Assembly: GCF_030272615.1 (NCBI RefSeq)
Contig: NC_081414.1
Span: 312,373,664-312,437,663, forward strand
Source of the DNA: Cryptomeria japonica
Lineage: Eukaryota > Streptophyta > Pinopsida > Cupressales > Cupressaceae
Reading direction: 5' to 3'
DNA length: 64,000 nt
This document shows, piece after piece, positions 33,719 through 46,123 of this stretch. Below the pieces are notes generated by a model. It ran no database searches and had not been told where the DNA came from. It saw only the letters and a list, made by a program, of their open reading frames with translations. The position numbers and the translations under genes are program-made. Numbering within the stretch: position 1 is the stretch's first letter; the number at the start of each line of letters is the position of its first letter.

Positions 33719-36700
33719 ACAATCTACAAGATCAGCACATATACAACATATCAAAGAACAAATACATAATCAATGCTTCAATATCAAATAATTCAAAAGA
33801 TTCAACCTCACATCAATATCATGCATAACATATATAATTAGGCATAACATGCTGATTTCCAAGAGTCAAACATTAGAATCAAAACTAGACCTGATTTGCC
33901 AAACAAACCGACATAGGAGTAACCATAGATCAATAAGAACCTTCCAAGCAACCATGCAAATTGTAACTGTCGCCATCCAAAATACCCTAAATCCAGTCAT
34001 ACAATAGATCTACATACCACAAATTTTAGGTAACATGTAAAATCTACAACACCATCTCTATAAATTTGAAATCCAGTCAAACATCCAAACATTCACATTA
34101 TGCATATCATCTAAACAATGGAAATACCATATATCTACAAAACCCAACAACTATATTTGTGTGGCTTGTTTTGGGAAGAAGAGGCTATTATATTTGTATG
34201 ATAATCATGGTACTATGTGTAATGCCCTACAAACAAATTCCCAAGGAGAGAAGCCTAGAAAACATGGAATACTTTTTTTTTTAACTATTCCATAAAAACA
34301 TCAACAACTTATAGAAACAGTACAAAACTCAACAACACACGTATGACATCTTGTCGCAACTCAACAATGCACAAGTGAAATACTTCAATTATAAACACTA
34401 ATCAACCAAGTCAAGAGGCTTGGAACAACTTATGAATTATCAACAAGGGGTTCTCTTGAGACACTTAGCCATCTCCTTAACCTTGGGTGAAAGGATTAGC
34501 CATCTGCAAGTGAAGGCACATAAACTGAAGCGCATGACACCAAAAATTCTAACTGAAAACACAAAAAAAACACCTCCAAGGTTCCCTAAACTCCCCAAGA
34601 CCCAATGACAAACTTAAGTGAATAAGGAACATCCATCTCGAACCCTGAAAATCTCATTGACAAAGAACTGAGGACACTTGCCCCTATGTGGACTAAGGTA
34701 CTCAAAACACTAACATGCCATGTTGGTCTCCACTCTAGGCGTCAGAGTCCTCCAAGTGTCCCAAAGTCCTTTCTAAGTGTTAGTGTCCCTGGTAGAGCCT
34801 CACATGATGTAGTCCCTTCCCATGTGCTAATGTCTTGGCCAATAAGAAATTCAAAGCTATGGATTGTTCTCCAAGACATCATGAATTGGATGGACTAAGC
34901 TAGACGTGCCCACAATACTACATGAATATGAAAATCTAAAGGACTCTAGGAAGAAGAAAGTAGAATGCCTTCCCTTGACACTAGATGACATTGAAAGATA
35001 AACAAAGATGATGGGGAGATGCATAATGATCTTACCTACCTCCTAAAATCCTTCCCGAAGTAAAAACATGAAAGGATAAACATTTACGACAATCTACAAG
35101 ATCAACACATATGCAACATATCGAAGAAGAAATACATAATGAATGCTTCAATCTCAAATGATTCAAAAGATTCAACCTCACATCAATATCATGCATAAAA
35201 GAGATAATTAGGCATAACACGTTGATTTCCAAGACTCAAACACTAGAATCAAAACTAAACCCGATTTGCCAAACAAACCCACATAGGAGTAACCATAGAT
35301 CAATAAGAACCTTCCAAGCAACCATGCAAATTTTAACTATCTCCATCCAAAATACCCTAAATCCAGTCATACAATAGATCTACATACCACAAATTTTAGG
35401 AAAACCTACAAAACCATCTTTATAAATCTGAAATCCAGTCAAACATCCAAACATTCACATTATGCATGTCATCTAAACAATGGAAATACAATATATCTAC
35501 AAAACCCAACAACTATATCTGTGTGGCTTGTTTTGGGAAGAAGAGGCTATTATATTTGTATGATAATCATGGTACTATGTGTAATTCCCTACAAACAAAT
35601 CCCCAAGGAGAGAATCCTAGAAAACATGCAATACTTTTTTTTAACTATTCCATAAAAACATCACCTTATAGAAATAGTACAAAACTCAACAACACACATA
35701 CGACATCTTGTTGCAACTCGACAATGCACAAGTGAAATACTTCAATTATTAAATGTAATCAACCAAGTCAAGAGGCTTGGAACACCTTATGAATTATCAA
35801 CAAGGGGTTCTCTTGAGACACTTGGCCATCTCCTTAACCTTGGGTGAAAGGATTAGCCATCTACAAGTGAAGGCACGTGACACCAAAAACTCTAACTGAA
35901 AACACAAAAAAAATCACTTCAAAGGTTCCCTAAACTCCCCAAGATCCAATGACAAACTTAAGTGAACAAGGAACATCCATCTCGAACCCTAAAAATCTCA
36001 TTGGCAAAGAATTGAGGACACTTGCCCCTATGTGGACTAAGGTGCTCAACTCTAACACTAACATGCCAAAAGGACACTAACATGTCATGTTGGTCTCCAC
36101 TCTAGGCATCAGAGTCCTCCAAGTGTCCCAAAGTCCTTTCTAAGTGTTAGTGTCCCTGATAGAGCCTCACATGATGTAGTCCCTTCCCACGTGCTAATGT
36201 TTTGGCAAATAAGATATTCAAAGCTATGGATTGTTCTCCGAGACATCATGAATTGGATGGACTAAGCTAGAGGTGCCCACAATACTTCATGAATATGAAA
36301 ATCTCAAGGACTCTGGGAAGAAGAACGTAGAATGCCTTCCCTTGACACTAGATGACATTGAAACATAAACAAAGATGATGGGGAGATGTGTAATGATCTT
36401 ACCCACCTCCTTAAATCCTTATTGAAGTAAAAACATGAAAGGATAAACATTTACGACAAACATTTACGACAATCTACAAGATCAATACATATGCAACATA
36501 TCAAAGAAGAATACATAATGAATGCTTCAATCTCAAATGATCAAAAGATTCAACCTCACATCAATATCATGCATAAAAGAGATAATTAGGCATAACATGT
36601 TGATTTCCAAGACTCAAACACTAGAATCAAAACTAAACTTGATTTGCCAAACAAACCCACATAGGAGTAACCATAGATCAATAAGAACCTTCCAAGCAAA

Positions 36701-37747
36701 CATGCAAATTGTAACTATCTCCATCCAAAATACCCTAAATCTAGTCATACAATAGATCTACATACCACAAATTCTAGGTAACATGTAAAACCCAATAACT
36801 ATATTTGTGTGGCTTGTTTTGGGAAGAAGAGGCTACTATATTTGTATGATAATCATGGTACTATGTGTAATGCCCTACAAACAAATCCCCAACAAGAGAA
36901 GCCTAGAAAACATGGAATATTTTCTTTTTAACTATTCCATAAAAAACATCAACAACTTATAGAAACAATACAAAACTCAACAACACACGTACGACATCTT
37001 GTCGCAACTCGACAATGCACAAGTGAAATACTTCAATTATAAAAACTAATCAACCAAGTCAAGAGGCTTGGAACACCTTATGAATTATCAACAAGGGGTT
37101 CTCTTGAGACACTTGGCCATCTCCTTAACCTTGGGTGAAAGGATTAGCCATTTGCAAGTGAAGGCACATGACACCAAAAACTCTAATTGAAAACACAAAA
37201 AAACCACCTCAAAGGTTCCCTAAACTCCCCAAGACCCAATGACAAACTTAACTGAACAAGGAACATCCATCTCGAACCCTAAAAATCTCATTGACAAACA
37301 ACTGAGGACACTTGCCCGTACGTGAACTAAGGTGCACAACTCTAACACTAACATGCCAAAAAGACACTAACATGTCATGTTGGTCTCCACTCTAGGCGTC
37401 AGAGTCCTCCAAGTGTCCCAAAGTCCTTTCTCAATGTTAGTGTCCCTGGTAGAGCCTCACATGATGTAGTCCCTCCCCACGTGCTAATGTCTTGGCCAAT
37501 AAAAAATTCAAAGCTATGGATTTTTCTCCAAGACATCATGAATTGGATGGACTAAGCTAGAGGTGCCCACAATACTACATGAATATGAAAATCTCAATGA
37601 CTCTAGGAAGAAGAAAGTAGAATGCCTTCCCAAGAAACTAGATGACACTGAAACATAAACAAAGATGATGGGGAGATGCGTAATGACCTTACCCACCTCC
37701 TAAAATCCTTCCCTAAGTAAAAACATGAAAGGATAAACATTTACGAC
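33719..37747. repeat. Three tandem copies of a roughly 1.37-kb unit
   Basis: The block starting ACAATCTACAAGATC occurs at 33719, 35089 and 36469, and ends each time in AACATTTACGAC. Periods are 1370 and 1380 bp. The third unit is shorter because about 105 bp after ACATGTAAAA is missing. The copies are highly similar throughout. Each contains TGTAATGCCC or TGTAATTCCC (34218 in unit 1), similar to LTR starts elsewhere in the window. No gene is visible. The 17 bases near 36450 are themselves duplicated at the unit 2/3 junction. Confidence 0.88.
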
Positions 37748-39106
37748 ACTCAATCACATTTACACCCTTTCACAAGATGTCCCAAACGGCCTCCAACAGA
37801 CCCAAAATGAAATAACTCAACATAGAATGGCATTAGAAGATAAGAAATCAACAAGAGAGGTCCACAACACCCTCCAAGACAAATATAACACAACTAGATT
37901 CATTTGAAAGCCCAAAGTAAGATTCTCACAATCATTTTATCAATTATGCAACGTTTGAGATAGAAGAAAACATGCATGACCAACATGCTTTTTACCAACA
38001 CCGAGACAAGTAAACTACTCTAATCATTCTAATTTACATTTGATTACAATCCCTTCTTAAATAGGTTCCAATAAATTGTATTACAATAATGTTCTTGAAT
38101 TATACATTTGAATTAATAGAAAGAACTAGAGAGCATGGAATAAAGGTTAGAAGAGAGAGTTTGATGTCAAAGCCTCTAATCCCCAATGGTGGTTTACATG
38201 CCACCCAACCATGTGGAACATGTTGGTCCACCCCATTGTGCTACGGATACAATCACACAATCCATACACAACAAGAGATAATCACATAACCCATACACAA
38301 TAGTTATAAAATACACTGGGGGAGAAAGGTTTCACATACCAATCACAAAATATACATATCATACAATATCATGGAGTAAACACCAAAAAGGAATGATACA
38401 ACTATCTGGCGCTACTTAATATACATAGGGGTTAGATATTAGGGATCACAAAAGGGGAGTGTCATCACATAACACAAAGGTATAGCTCACACAAAACCAA
38501 GTTGTCCTCTCAATGACAAAAGGAGACTCAAATAGACTAGATCAATGTCCTGTGGATACTCACATCTCTCGATCTTGTCCTAAGCCTATATAAGCACTTT
38601 AGACATGAGCAGAATATCGATTATCTTTAGTTAATTCATTTCTCATGTCTTATTTCATTTTCACTTGTTTCAATCACAACTTACAATGAGTTTTCTAGGC
38701 GGACGCTTTGTGGCCCAACCCTCATTCGGAGCCACTCCCATAACTAACCCTAATAGATACATCCTAGGCTCATTGCATTCTCCATGAAAATGAAATAACA
38801 ATCAAAGTAAACAATATAAAACTCTCGTTTTCACTACCATTCACAACATAGGCATAAAATCTCATTTCTCAATAATTACATGTAACAAAATCCGAATTGA
38901 TCCAAATAAAAATTTCATACAATATATAAATAATTCCACATTATAATCTATCATGGTTTGACATTAATTCCACTTTTAATCATTTTCTCATTTTTTACAA
39001 AAAAAACTAGGAAGTGCAACTTGCCTCTTTATGTCTTTATTTAGACCCTGCAACCAAGTTAGTTATCATTATGAAAGATTGTCAACATATAATTTCATGA
39101 CATTAT
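37748..39106. other. Non-coding sequence, unassigned
   Basis: A/C-rich sequence continuing the character of the tandem block. I see no protein signature, primer site or clear LTR edge. Probably more retroelement leader or LTR. Confidence 0.3.
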
Positions 39107-39363
39107 AGGAGAAACTCACTTCCCTTGCTAATTACATCATATGCTTGTGGATTCCTTCAAGTCCTTTCCTAATAACCCATCCTTGCTATGGAGCCCCTTG
39201 GGATATCATACAAGGTGCCTCAAGTCATTCCATCAAACCCAAGAGCACGCAATGACAACTGCCATTCGGCCTCCCAACCCCACTTGGGGTGTCTCTACCT
39301 GAATGGATCCCTAGCTACTTGCATCCCTCGTATGTACCTTCTCCCCTCCATAATGGGACAACA
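39107..39363 (+). repeat. Dispersed 257-bp repeat, copy 1
   Basis: Nearly identical to 50309-50565, with roughly ten differences. After it comes a short TA run and a purine tract AATAAAGTAGGAAGG (39386-39400), also matched after the second copy. The shared piece therefore represents the 3' end of one element family. Confidence 0.85.
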
Positions 39364-39385
39364 AATTTTATATATATATACAAAC

Positions 39386-39400
39386 AATAAAGTAGGAAGG
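39386..39400 (+). other. Polypurine-tract-like sequence at the inverted LTR junction
   Basis: AATAAAGTAGGAAGG abuts TGTTAGTGAACAG, the outer end of the inverted LTR arm. The second copy (50645-50659, AATAAAGGAGGAAGG) is followed by unrelated ATAACATTAG. Confidence 0.45.
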
Positions 39401-40265
39401 TGTTAGTGAACAGATTTTGTCTTTCTTTTAATTGAATTAATTCAAACCTTTGTTACCCTCTTTGAAAAACAAAAGTTCAACTAGACAGTTGGGTAAGTGT
39501 GGCATACATCACTTCCCTCTAAATTTTAGATAGGTACAACTCCCTCTATTAGTTATTCAGAGAATAATCTAACTAAATAAAACTGATATGCTTTTAACCT
39601 GAAAGCACGTAAGGCTACCTACTTCATTCTTAGATGAGAGGCCGGTAATATGCAGATATTTCAGAAAAAAAAACTTTCTTGAAGATGCTTCACCACGAAA
39701 ATCAGAAGTAATCGAAGCAAAGTTCAATAACACTGATTTCAGCACTTCATAAAAATAAACAAGAGAAACAAAGTCTCTTTTCAACCAAATATCTTTCTAA
39801 ACAACACAGAAAGAAGCTCCAGATTAATAATAGCATTCACCATCAGAAAGATAATCACAGACAATTTGACTGGATTAATATTTGCAAAGAAACATTACTC
39901 CATGGATTCAAACTCGAAGATTTAAAACCTCAAAATGCATATGATCTTTATATGTATATTCCATGCAACAAAGACATAAAGATACACACATAAGTTCCTT
40001 CCAAATTCAGATTCTCGAAAAACGGATCACTTCCTTCAGAAAAACAAAATTTTCTAATCTCTAAGTCTACTATTCTAACCCCTTCTAAATCTTTTTCATC
40101 TAACTTAAAGTAGTTTTTTTGAAGAACAGAGGAGGTCTCCCTAAAAACCCGACCTCCTCTGAAACAGTTATAAAACTTACAGCATATTTAGGGGACAGAT
40201 GTCCCGAAGTAATTGCAAGGTTTTTGAAAAGCATTTAAAAATAAAAACAAAGCATAAGCATCAAA
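39401..40265 (-). repeat. Inverted LTR copy (left arm of large inverted repeat)
   Basis: Reverse complement of 46124-47004. On the - strand it ends CTGTTCACTAACA at 39401, the same terminus as the right-arm LTR. It contains the CAGAGGAGGTC...GACCTCCTCTG hairpin around 40125-40165. The right arm carries a short internal duplication (46829-46908) that is single here. Confidence 0.78.
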
Positions 40266-41009
40266 TTATGCTTCATCTCCAGCGTCATCTCCTCTTCCAC
40301 TTTTCCAGGCATCATGGGCGGTTGTAAGCTCCTGAATCATAGACTGACTCGGATTCTTCATGACATTAGTTTTCGCCTTCGCAGCTTCCTTTTCCCACCT
40401 GTATTTTACCATTTTCTCGGCATGTTTAGGTAACTGATCATTGCCAATGAACGTCATGGATTCAATTCGGGCAATCTGTTTTATATCTTCAAACATAAAG
40501 TTTCCTTTGGCCCTAATTTTCTCCATGTGCAATTTAAATGCCTTTACCACGTCCTGTGTATTCATCCCATAAAGTCCTAGTTGCCAATCATGATCTGGGT
40601 TAACCACTTTATTATCATTGACCAAGCTATACTAAAGTTCCTGAGGCTCGGTAAACGGAGGCTTTGGCATCAAAGATTACAGCCTTGAATGTAATTACCC
40701 GCCACGCTATGGTTTTCTTTAACACAAAGAGCTGGCACTCATCAGTTACCAATTTTATTGAGTCTTATGTTAAAAAGGTGGTTATCAGAGTCCCTATTCA
40801 TGTTTCCCAGATCTACTTTAGTGACTTCAAAATCTTTTGCATTAATTTCTTTACTTTCATCCTTGGGTTTATAGGAAGCAATTTCAGCAACCCATCTCCC
40901 GGTCTTTTCATCAGTGTCCAACCTAGTGGTTGTTTTGAACTTCTTCTGTTTAGGACCTTTTTCCATGTATTTGACCACCATGTCTTGAATTGGGATAGAC
41001 ATTGGGATC
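40266..41009 (-). pseudogene. Inverted C-terminal fragment of the unknown env-position ORF
   Basis: The - strand encodes the same protein as 44958-46123, in two open stretches (41009-40742 and about 40625-40266), with the final GDDAGDEA before the stop at 40266. Relative to the right arm, about 440 bases corresponding to 45198-45640 are missing, which fuses LFN to NKIGN. The fragment is joined at 41009/41010 to a + strand integrase. It cannot be a working gene. Confidence 0.75.
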
Positions 41010-41872
41010 AAACAATGGGGTATTGATTTCGTTGGCCCAATAAATGCTCATTCCAGTGCTGGCCATATGTTTATTCTAACAGCAACAAATTATTTTACTA
41101 AGTGGGTGGAGGCTATCCCCACTAAGAAGGTGAACTTAGAGGTAGTATGTAATTTTCTCAAAGATTGCATTTTAGTCCGTTTTGGGGTTCCTCAAAAGAT
41201 TGTCGCTGATAATGCATCATATTTCTCTTCTAAGGAATTGACCATGTTCTGTTATGAACATCAAATTACTCTTTCACACTCCTCTGATTACTTCCCGCAA
41301 GGTAATGGGTTGGCAGAATCAAGCAACAAGAACCTGGTAGCAATCATTAAGAAGTTAGTTGATGATAATACCCGGAACTGGCATAAAAAGTTATATGATG
41401 CCTTATGGGCAGATAGAATTACCCCTAAAAGAGCAATTGGAATGGCACCTTATGAACTGGTGTATGGGATTGGTGCAAAGGTTTCTTTACCTCTGGAATT
41501 GGCAGCAGCGAAGCTTCAAGCTGTAATTGAGGACTCCTTCCAAAATGCTCTAGAAAAGAGAGTCATGTATTTGACGAAGTTGGAAGAGGAAAGGGAGATG
41601 CTAGTGGACAGAATTACTAAACATCAGAACAGGGTGAAGAAAATCTTCGATATGAAGGCTCGACCAAGGGGTCTCTCAAAGGGGATGAAGTACTGTTGTG
41701 GGACAAGAGAAGAGAACCAAAGGGTGCCCATGGAAAATTTGATTCATTGTGGAGAGGTCCGTTCAAGATCCATGAAGTGGTGGGACCAAATGCATTCAGA
41801 CTGAATTATCCTGATGGAACGGTTATGCCCTATACCTATAATGGGCAAGACCTGAAGCTCTATAAACTTTGA
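41010..41872 (+). pseudogene. Gypsy integrase, 5'-truncated with one frameshift
   Basis: Starts abruptly at QWGIDFVGPI, the first catalytic Asp motif, so the zinc-binding N-terminus is missing. The rve core follows: the second Asp in VADNASYF (about 41203) and the Glu in GNGLAESS (about 41311), spaced D-x35-E as in Ty3/gypsy integrases. MAPYELVYG and a C-terminal coil follow. A frameshift near 41675 moves the end into another register, where WRGPFKIHEVV (a GPF/GPY-type module) and a stop near 41870 are readable. Catalytic residues are intact. The upstream pol portion is absent and replaced by the inverted arm. I infer it belongs to the same Tat/Ogre-like family as the gag at 47083. Confidence 0.82.
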
Positions 41873-42984
41873 AATCTATGATCGAGAATTCCTGTACATA
41901 GTAGATTAGTTGTTTGTTTTTGTCTTTTTGGTGTGTGTCCTTTCATCCTTATTCTATTTTGTTGTGCGAAACCAGAGATTTAGAGTTCTTTGCACTTTTC
42001 ACAAAATGCAATCTCCAATCAGAGCCAATGTTACCTTGTCATTCGTCCCTCATAACAAGAGTGAGTCGCCTTGCAAAAATTTTAGTTGAGTCCTTTTCTG
42101 CCTCTTTTTTTTTCCGAAATCTTGTTAAAAGTTCGTTGGTTCAATCGCTAATCCTCCTATAAATCATTTCTAAATCCTTAGCATTACGCTTCAATGGTCT
42201 GTTTGAACCTCATGAACCCCTCGAGCCATCCTGAAAATAGTTCATAGTGTTCATTTAGGTACTGCAGGTTCTAAGTTGTGTCTAAGACACTTTTAGGCTA
42301 ACGTTCACATTAAGTGTTTTGCAACAACTCTATTTCACGGTCACGGATGATGTTTCATATACTCTTTCTCCAGACTGTGAACCATTTGAACCTAGTTCAA
42401 ACAGTTCAGTGATGTTCAAAATATTCAATGAAGTTCAAAGGACCAGCGACAATCAACAAAGTTAATCTTTTCCAAAGGAAAATCTCCTTGGCGTAGCATA
42501 TGCTTTGAACTACCTGAAACCTCATGAAGTCAGTTCAAATGGTTCATGAATGTTCAAATCAGGTGGGTCCCATAGGAAAGACTAGACGACGTGATGGAGC
42601 ATTTATTGCTAAGTGTGATGAAGATTTGGCCATATCTGGGGTGACGTTAACCAGCCGATACTTGAAGGCAAGTAATCATTTTTGGGAATTGGCAGTTACG
42701 CCGACGAGCGCTATCGTGCATTCAATACACATGTGTGATGTCAAATCCCAATGCTCAGCTCATTTGAGTTGATGGCCAAAATTAATGCACTAAACGAGCT
42801 TTTGGTGCTTCATTTGTTATAAGGTATGAAGTGATTTATTTTTGAAACCTGTTCTTCATTGTTGCAGAGTGTTTGGTCGAAGGTTTGTCTGTTGGTAGTT
42901 GTTCCATTGGTTTCAGCATGAAGGTGAGTTTTGATTCCTATCTTCTTCAATGATTTTTAGCTATTTTTCTCTCTTGTAATAAAA
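41873..42984 (+). other. Spacer between integrase and unknown ORF
   Basis: No gene supported. Around 42340-42560 the words TTCAAA, GTTCA and TTCATG recur many times, giving a low-complexity look. It probably is an untranslated or intron-like part of the element. Confidence 0.4.
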
Positions 42985-45900
42985 TTGCTTGGAGAGATAA
43001 GGGTTGTTGGTTATAAATTAGGAAGTCCACTCTGCTTCTTTTCGGAAATATTTTCAATCTTGCTTGCACAAAACCCATTGTCAGTGACAGACCTGAAAGG
43101 GGAGAATTTGGAAGCCTTGAAGGAAAGGACGTTTAAAGGTATTGATGGTTCTTTTGGTCTAGAAATTCTAAGTAGTGGCCTGATAGAGACAACAGCTTTC
43201 CCACCTGCTATTCCTTGCCCAAAATTAGTTAAGGAGTGCATTGTGTGATATGACCCTATTTCTGAAACTATCAAGAGGGACAATGGTGAAACCCTCCTCG
43301 GGATCAATAGGGAAGTCATTTCTTCTGTTTTCAAATTGCCAGATTACAAGTTCTCAAATTTTTCCCCTGCCCAATCAATCATCGAGTTCAATGCAGACAA
43401 GAGTGGAGACCGGAATAATATAGCGAAGCATTGTTTGATATTTTCTCATAAAGGTGGCTCTAGGCTACCTAAACACCCCAACAAAAATCACATGCCTCCC
43501 CATATTCATGATGTTATGTTGTTGTTACACGGAGTTAGAGGTTCAGCTGAAGTCTGCAGCTTTGATGACTGGATTTACTGCTATGTGCAACTGGTGTTGG
43601 AGGGAAAGCAGTTCCTTGACTGGGCAGAGCTTATTGCTGACTCTATGAGAGAACAAATGAGCATGGCAAAGAAGTTCAAACAAAATTTCTTTATGTCTTC
43701 TTATTTGATATATTGTTTGGCATGTACCAAAGAGATAATAGGAATTCCTAGGCAACCTACTGAAGGGGATGTTTCTGTATATGACTTTTACCCCATGCTG
43801 CAAAGAGATAATGCATTACAAGATTTCACGAGAGTGCATAATGCTTTCCAGGGGGACCTGTGCTATGAATTGAAGAACATGAAACCAAAAAGAATGTCTG
43901 AGGACGCCCAGGCCTTGGTGAAAAGATATGGTAGCTTCTTTGTTCAATTTCCTCATTTCTGTTATATAAGGATAGGTGGTTTCGAAGAGGAACCTTTCAG
44001 ACTTCCTCATTTTTGTTCAGATTGCTTTGTCCTTGCTGAGATTTGTAGACAGTTGTCTGTTGTAATTAAGAAAGCTCAACCCAAAGGTAAATGGGAAGAT
44101 CATTTCCCTGTTCAATTGGGGGCTTTATCTTGTAGTTCAATGTCAGATGCCTTGAGCATAGGAGCTGACTTGAAGAATTTTAATTTCAAACTATATCAAG
44201 AAAGGAATGGCTTTGATAATTGAGGTTTTTCACGGAGCCTGGGTTTGATGGTGCACCTTCCTATCTCACACTCGGAAGACTTTTGGGAGGATTGTTGTGA
44301 TGAACTTGAAGTGTTCAGGAGTGAAAATATGAGATTGGTTCCAGGGCAGATAGTTTCACTACAGGTGAAACTTGATATAAGTGGAATCAAAGAAGATAAT
44401 CTAGAGCTATTTGAACCTGGGTATCTAGATCAAATTGAACCTGAAACATCCTCTATTAATTGGGATGTGGAAGAAGAAGATGATATACAGCTCAGAACAA
44501 AAAGAGTCTTGGAGAGAACTGCAGATTGGGTTAATAAGAAAATAGAAATGAAATCGGGCAGGATCAGTCCTGCAAGAGATAATGTGGTTTCTCTACGTTC
44601 TCCAAAAAGTTTTTCTAACCCCACTTCTATGTCTGTTCATGCAAATAAAAATAAGAAGTCATCTCACACCAAGCACGAACCTAATCCTGCTTTGAACTGT
44701 CCTCCTCCTCGATTTACAAGGTCACGGAGTGTTGCATAGAAGAAAATGGACTTGGTCAGAGACACAGAGGTGAAAGAAAAGACCCTCAACCCTCATATTT
44801 TTGAGGTCAACGACCTTGATAGTGATATTGTCAACGCCACGGATTCCCATGCAATCACTGTAGCCATGACACCGCCACCTAAAGTAACTAGAAGAACAGC
44901 TAGTTCAAGCACAACTCTCAAATGGTTAACTACTTCAGTAAGTAAGAACCGAAGCTCGATCCCAATGTCTATCCCAATTCAAGTCATGGTGGTCAAATAC
45001 ATGGAAAAAGGTCCTAAACAGAAGAAGTTCAAAACGACCACCAGGTTGGACGCTGATGAAAAGACTGGGAGATGGGTTGCTGAAATTGTTTCCTATAAAC
45101 CCAAGGATGAAAGTAACGAAATAAATGCAAAAGATTTTGAAGTCACCAAAGTAGATCTAGGAAACATGAGCACGGACTTTGATAACCACCTTTTCAATGT
45201 GACGGCTAAGAAAACTCTCACCAGGTCAAAGAAAGATGGACAAGAGAAAAAGGAATTGAAACGACACATCAAAGTTTTAGCCCAATTCATTGATAGCCTA
45301 GGTTGTTTTGGAGCACTCCCTATATCGCAAGCTTATGAAAACTTCGATCCCACCTCACCGAAGAACAAGAAACTGATGAATCAAGTTCAGCAAGCTAAGA
45401 GCATCGCAGGGGCCATAGAAAAATGGATTGAAGGGGTGATCAAGGATGGAGAAAAATATATTACTATATACAGATTCCAGGAAGCCATGCGATGAAATTC
45501 AAAACCTCATTGCGGAGATCCAAAATCAAGTTATGCACTAGGAAAAGGAGGAGCATAAGTCGGAAAACGTAATACCCATGTTCGCCAAGATAGAAAAATA
45601 TGGAGCCACTGAGTTTTTAACAGAAAACTCAATAAAATTGGTAACTGATGAGTGCCAGCTCTTTGTGTTGAAGAAAACCATAGCGTGGCGGGTAATTACA
45701 TTCAAGGTTGTAATCTATGATGCCAAAGCCTCCGTTTACGAGCTCCAGGAACTTCATAATAGCTTGGTCAATGATAATAAAGTGGTTAACCCAAATCATG
45801 ATTGGCAACTAGGACTTTATGGGCTGAATACACAGGACGCGGTAAAGGCATTTAAATTGTACATGGAGAAAATTAGGGCCAAAGGAAACTTTACTTCTGA

Positions 45901-46123
45901 AGATATAACACAGATTGCTCGAATTGAATCCATGACGTTCATTGGCAATGATCAGTTACCTAAACATACCGAGAAAATGGTAAAATATAGATGGGAAAAG
46001 GAAGTTGTGAAGGCGAAAACTAATGCCATGAAGAATCTGAGTCAGTCTATGATTTGGGAGCTTACAACCGCCCATGATGCCTAGAAAAGTGGAAGAGGAG
46101 ATGACGCTGGAGATGAAGCATAA
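42985..46123 (+). pseudogene. Unknown ORF in env position, about 1,000 residues, few breaks
   Basis: A long + strand coding region after integrase and before the LTR. The N-terminal part (42985-44223) is interrupted by TGA at 43246. The middle (44224-44738) and later parts (44746-45495, 45578-46123) follow after stops at 44221, 44737 and 46082 and a frameshift near 45490. Features: an aromatic and Cys/His-rich folded N-terminal region (for example KGGSRLPKHP, HMPPHIHDVMLLL, YIRIGGFEEEP), an acidic then Ser/Lys-rich linker (about 44440-44740), and a Lys/Glu-rich helical C-terminal part. No signal peptide or clear membrane helix is visible, so it is not an envelope-type glycoprotein on this evidence. 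I do not recognise the family. The C-terminal part occurs again, inverted, at 40266-41009. Confidence 0.6.

Noticed and set aside
33719-37747. CRISPR-like or satellite array
   Set aside because: Only three units of more than 1.2 kb, with no short direct repeats and unique spacers.
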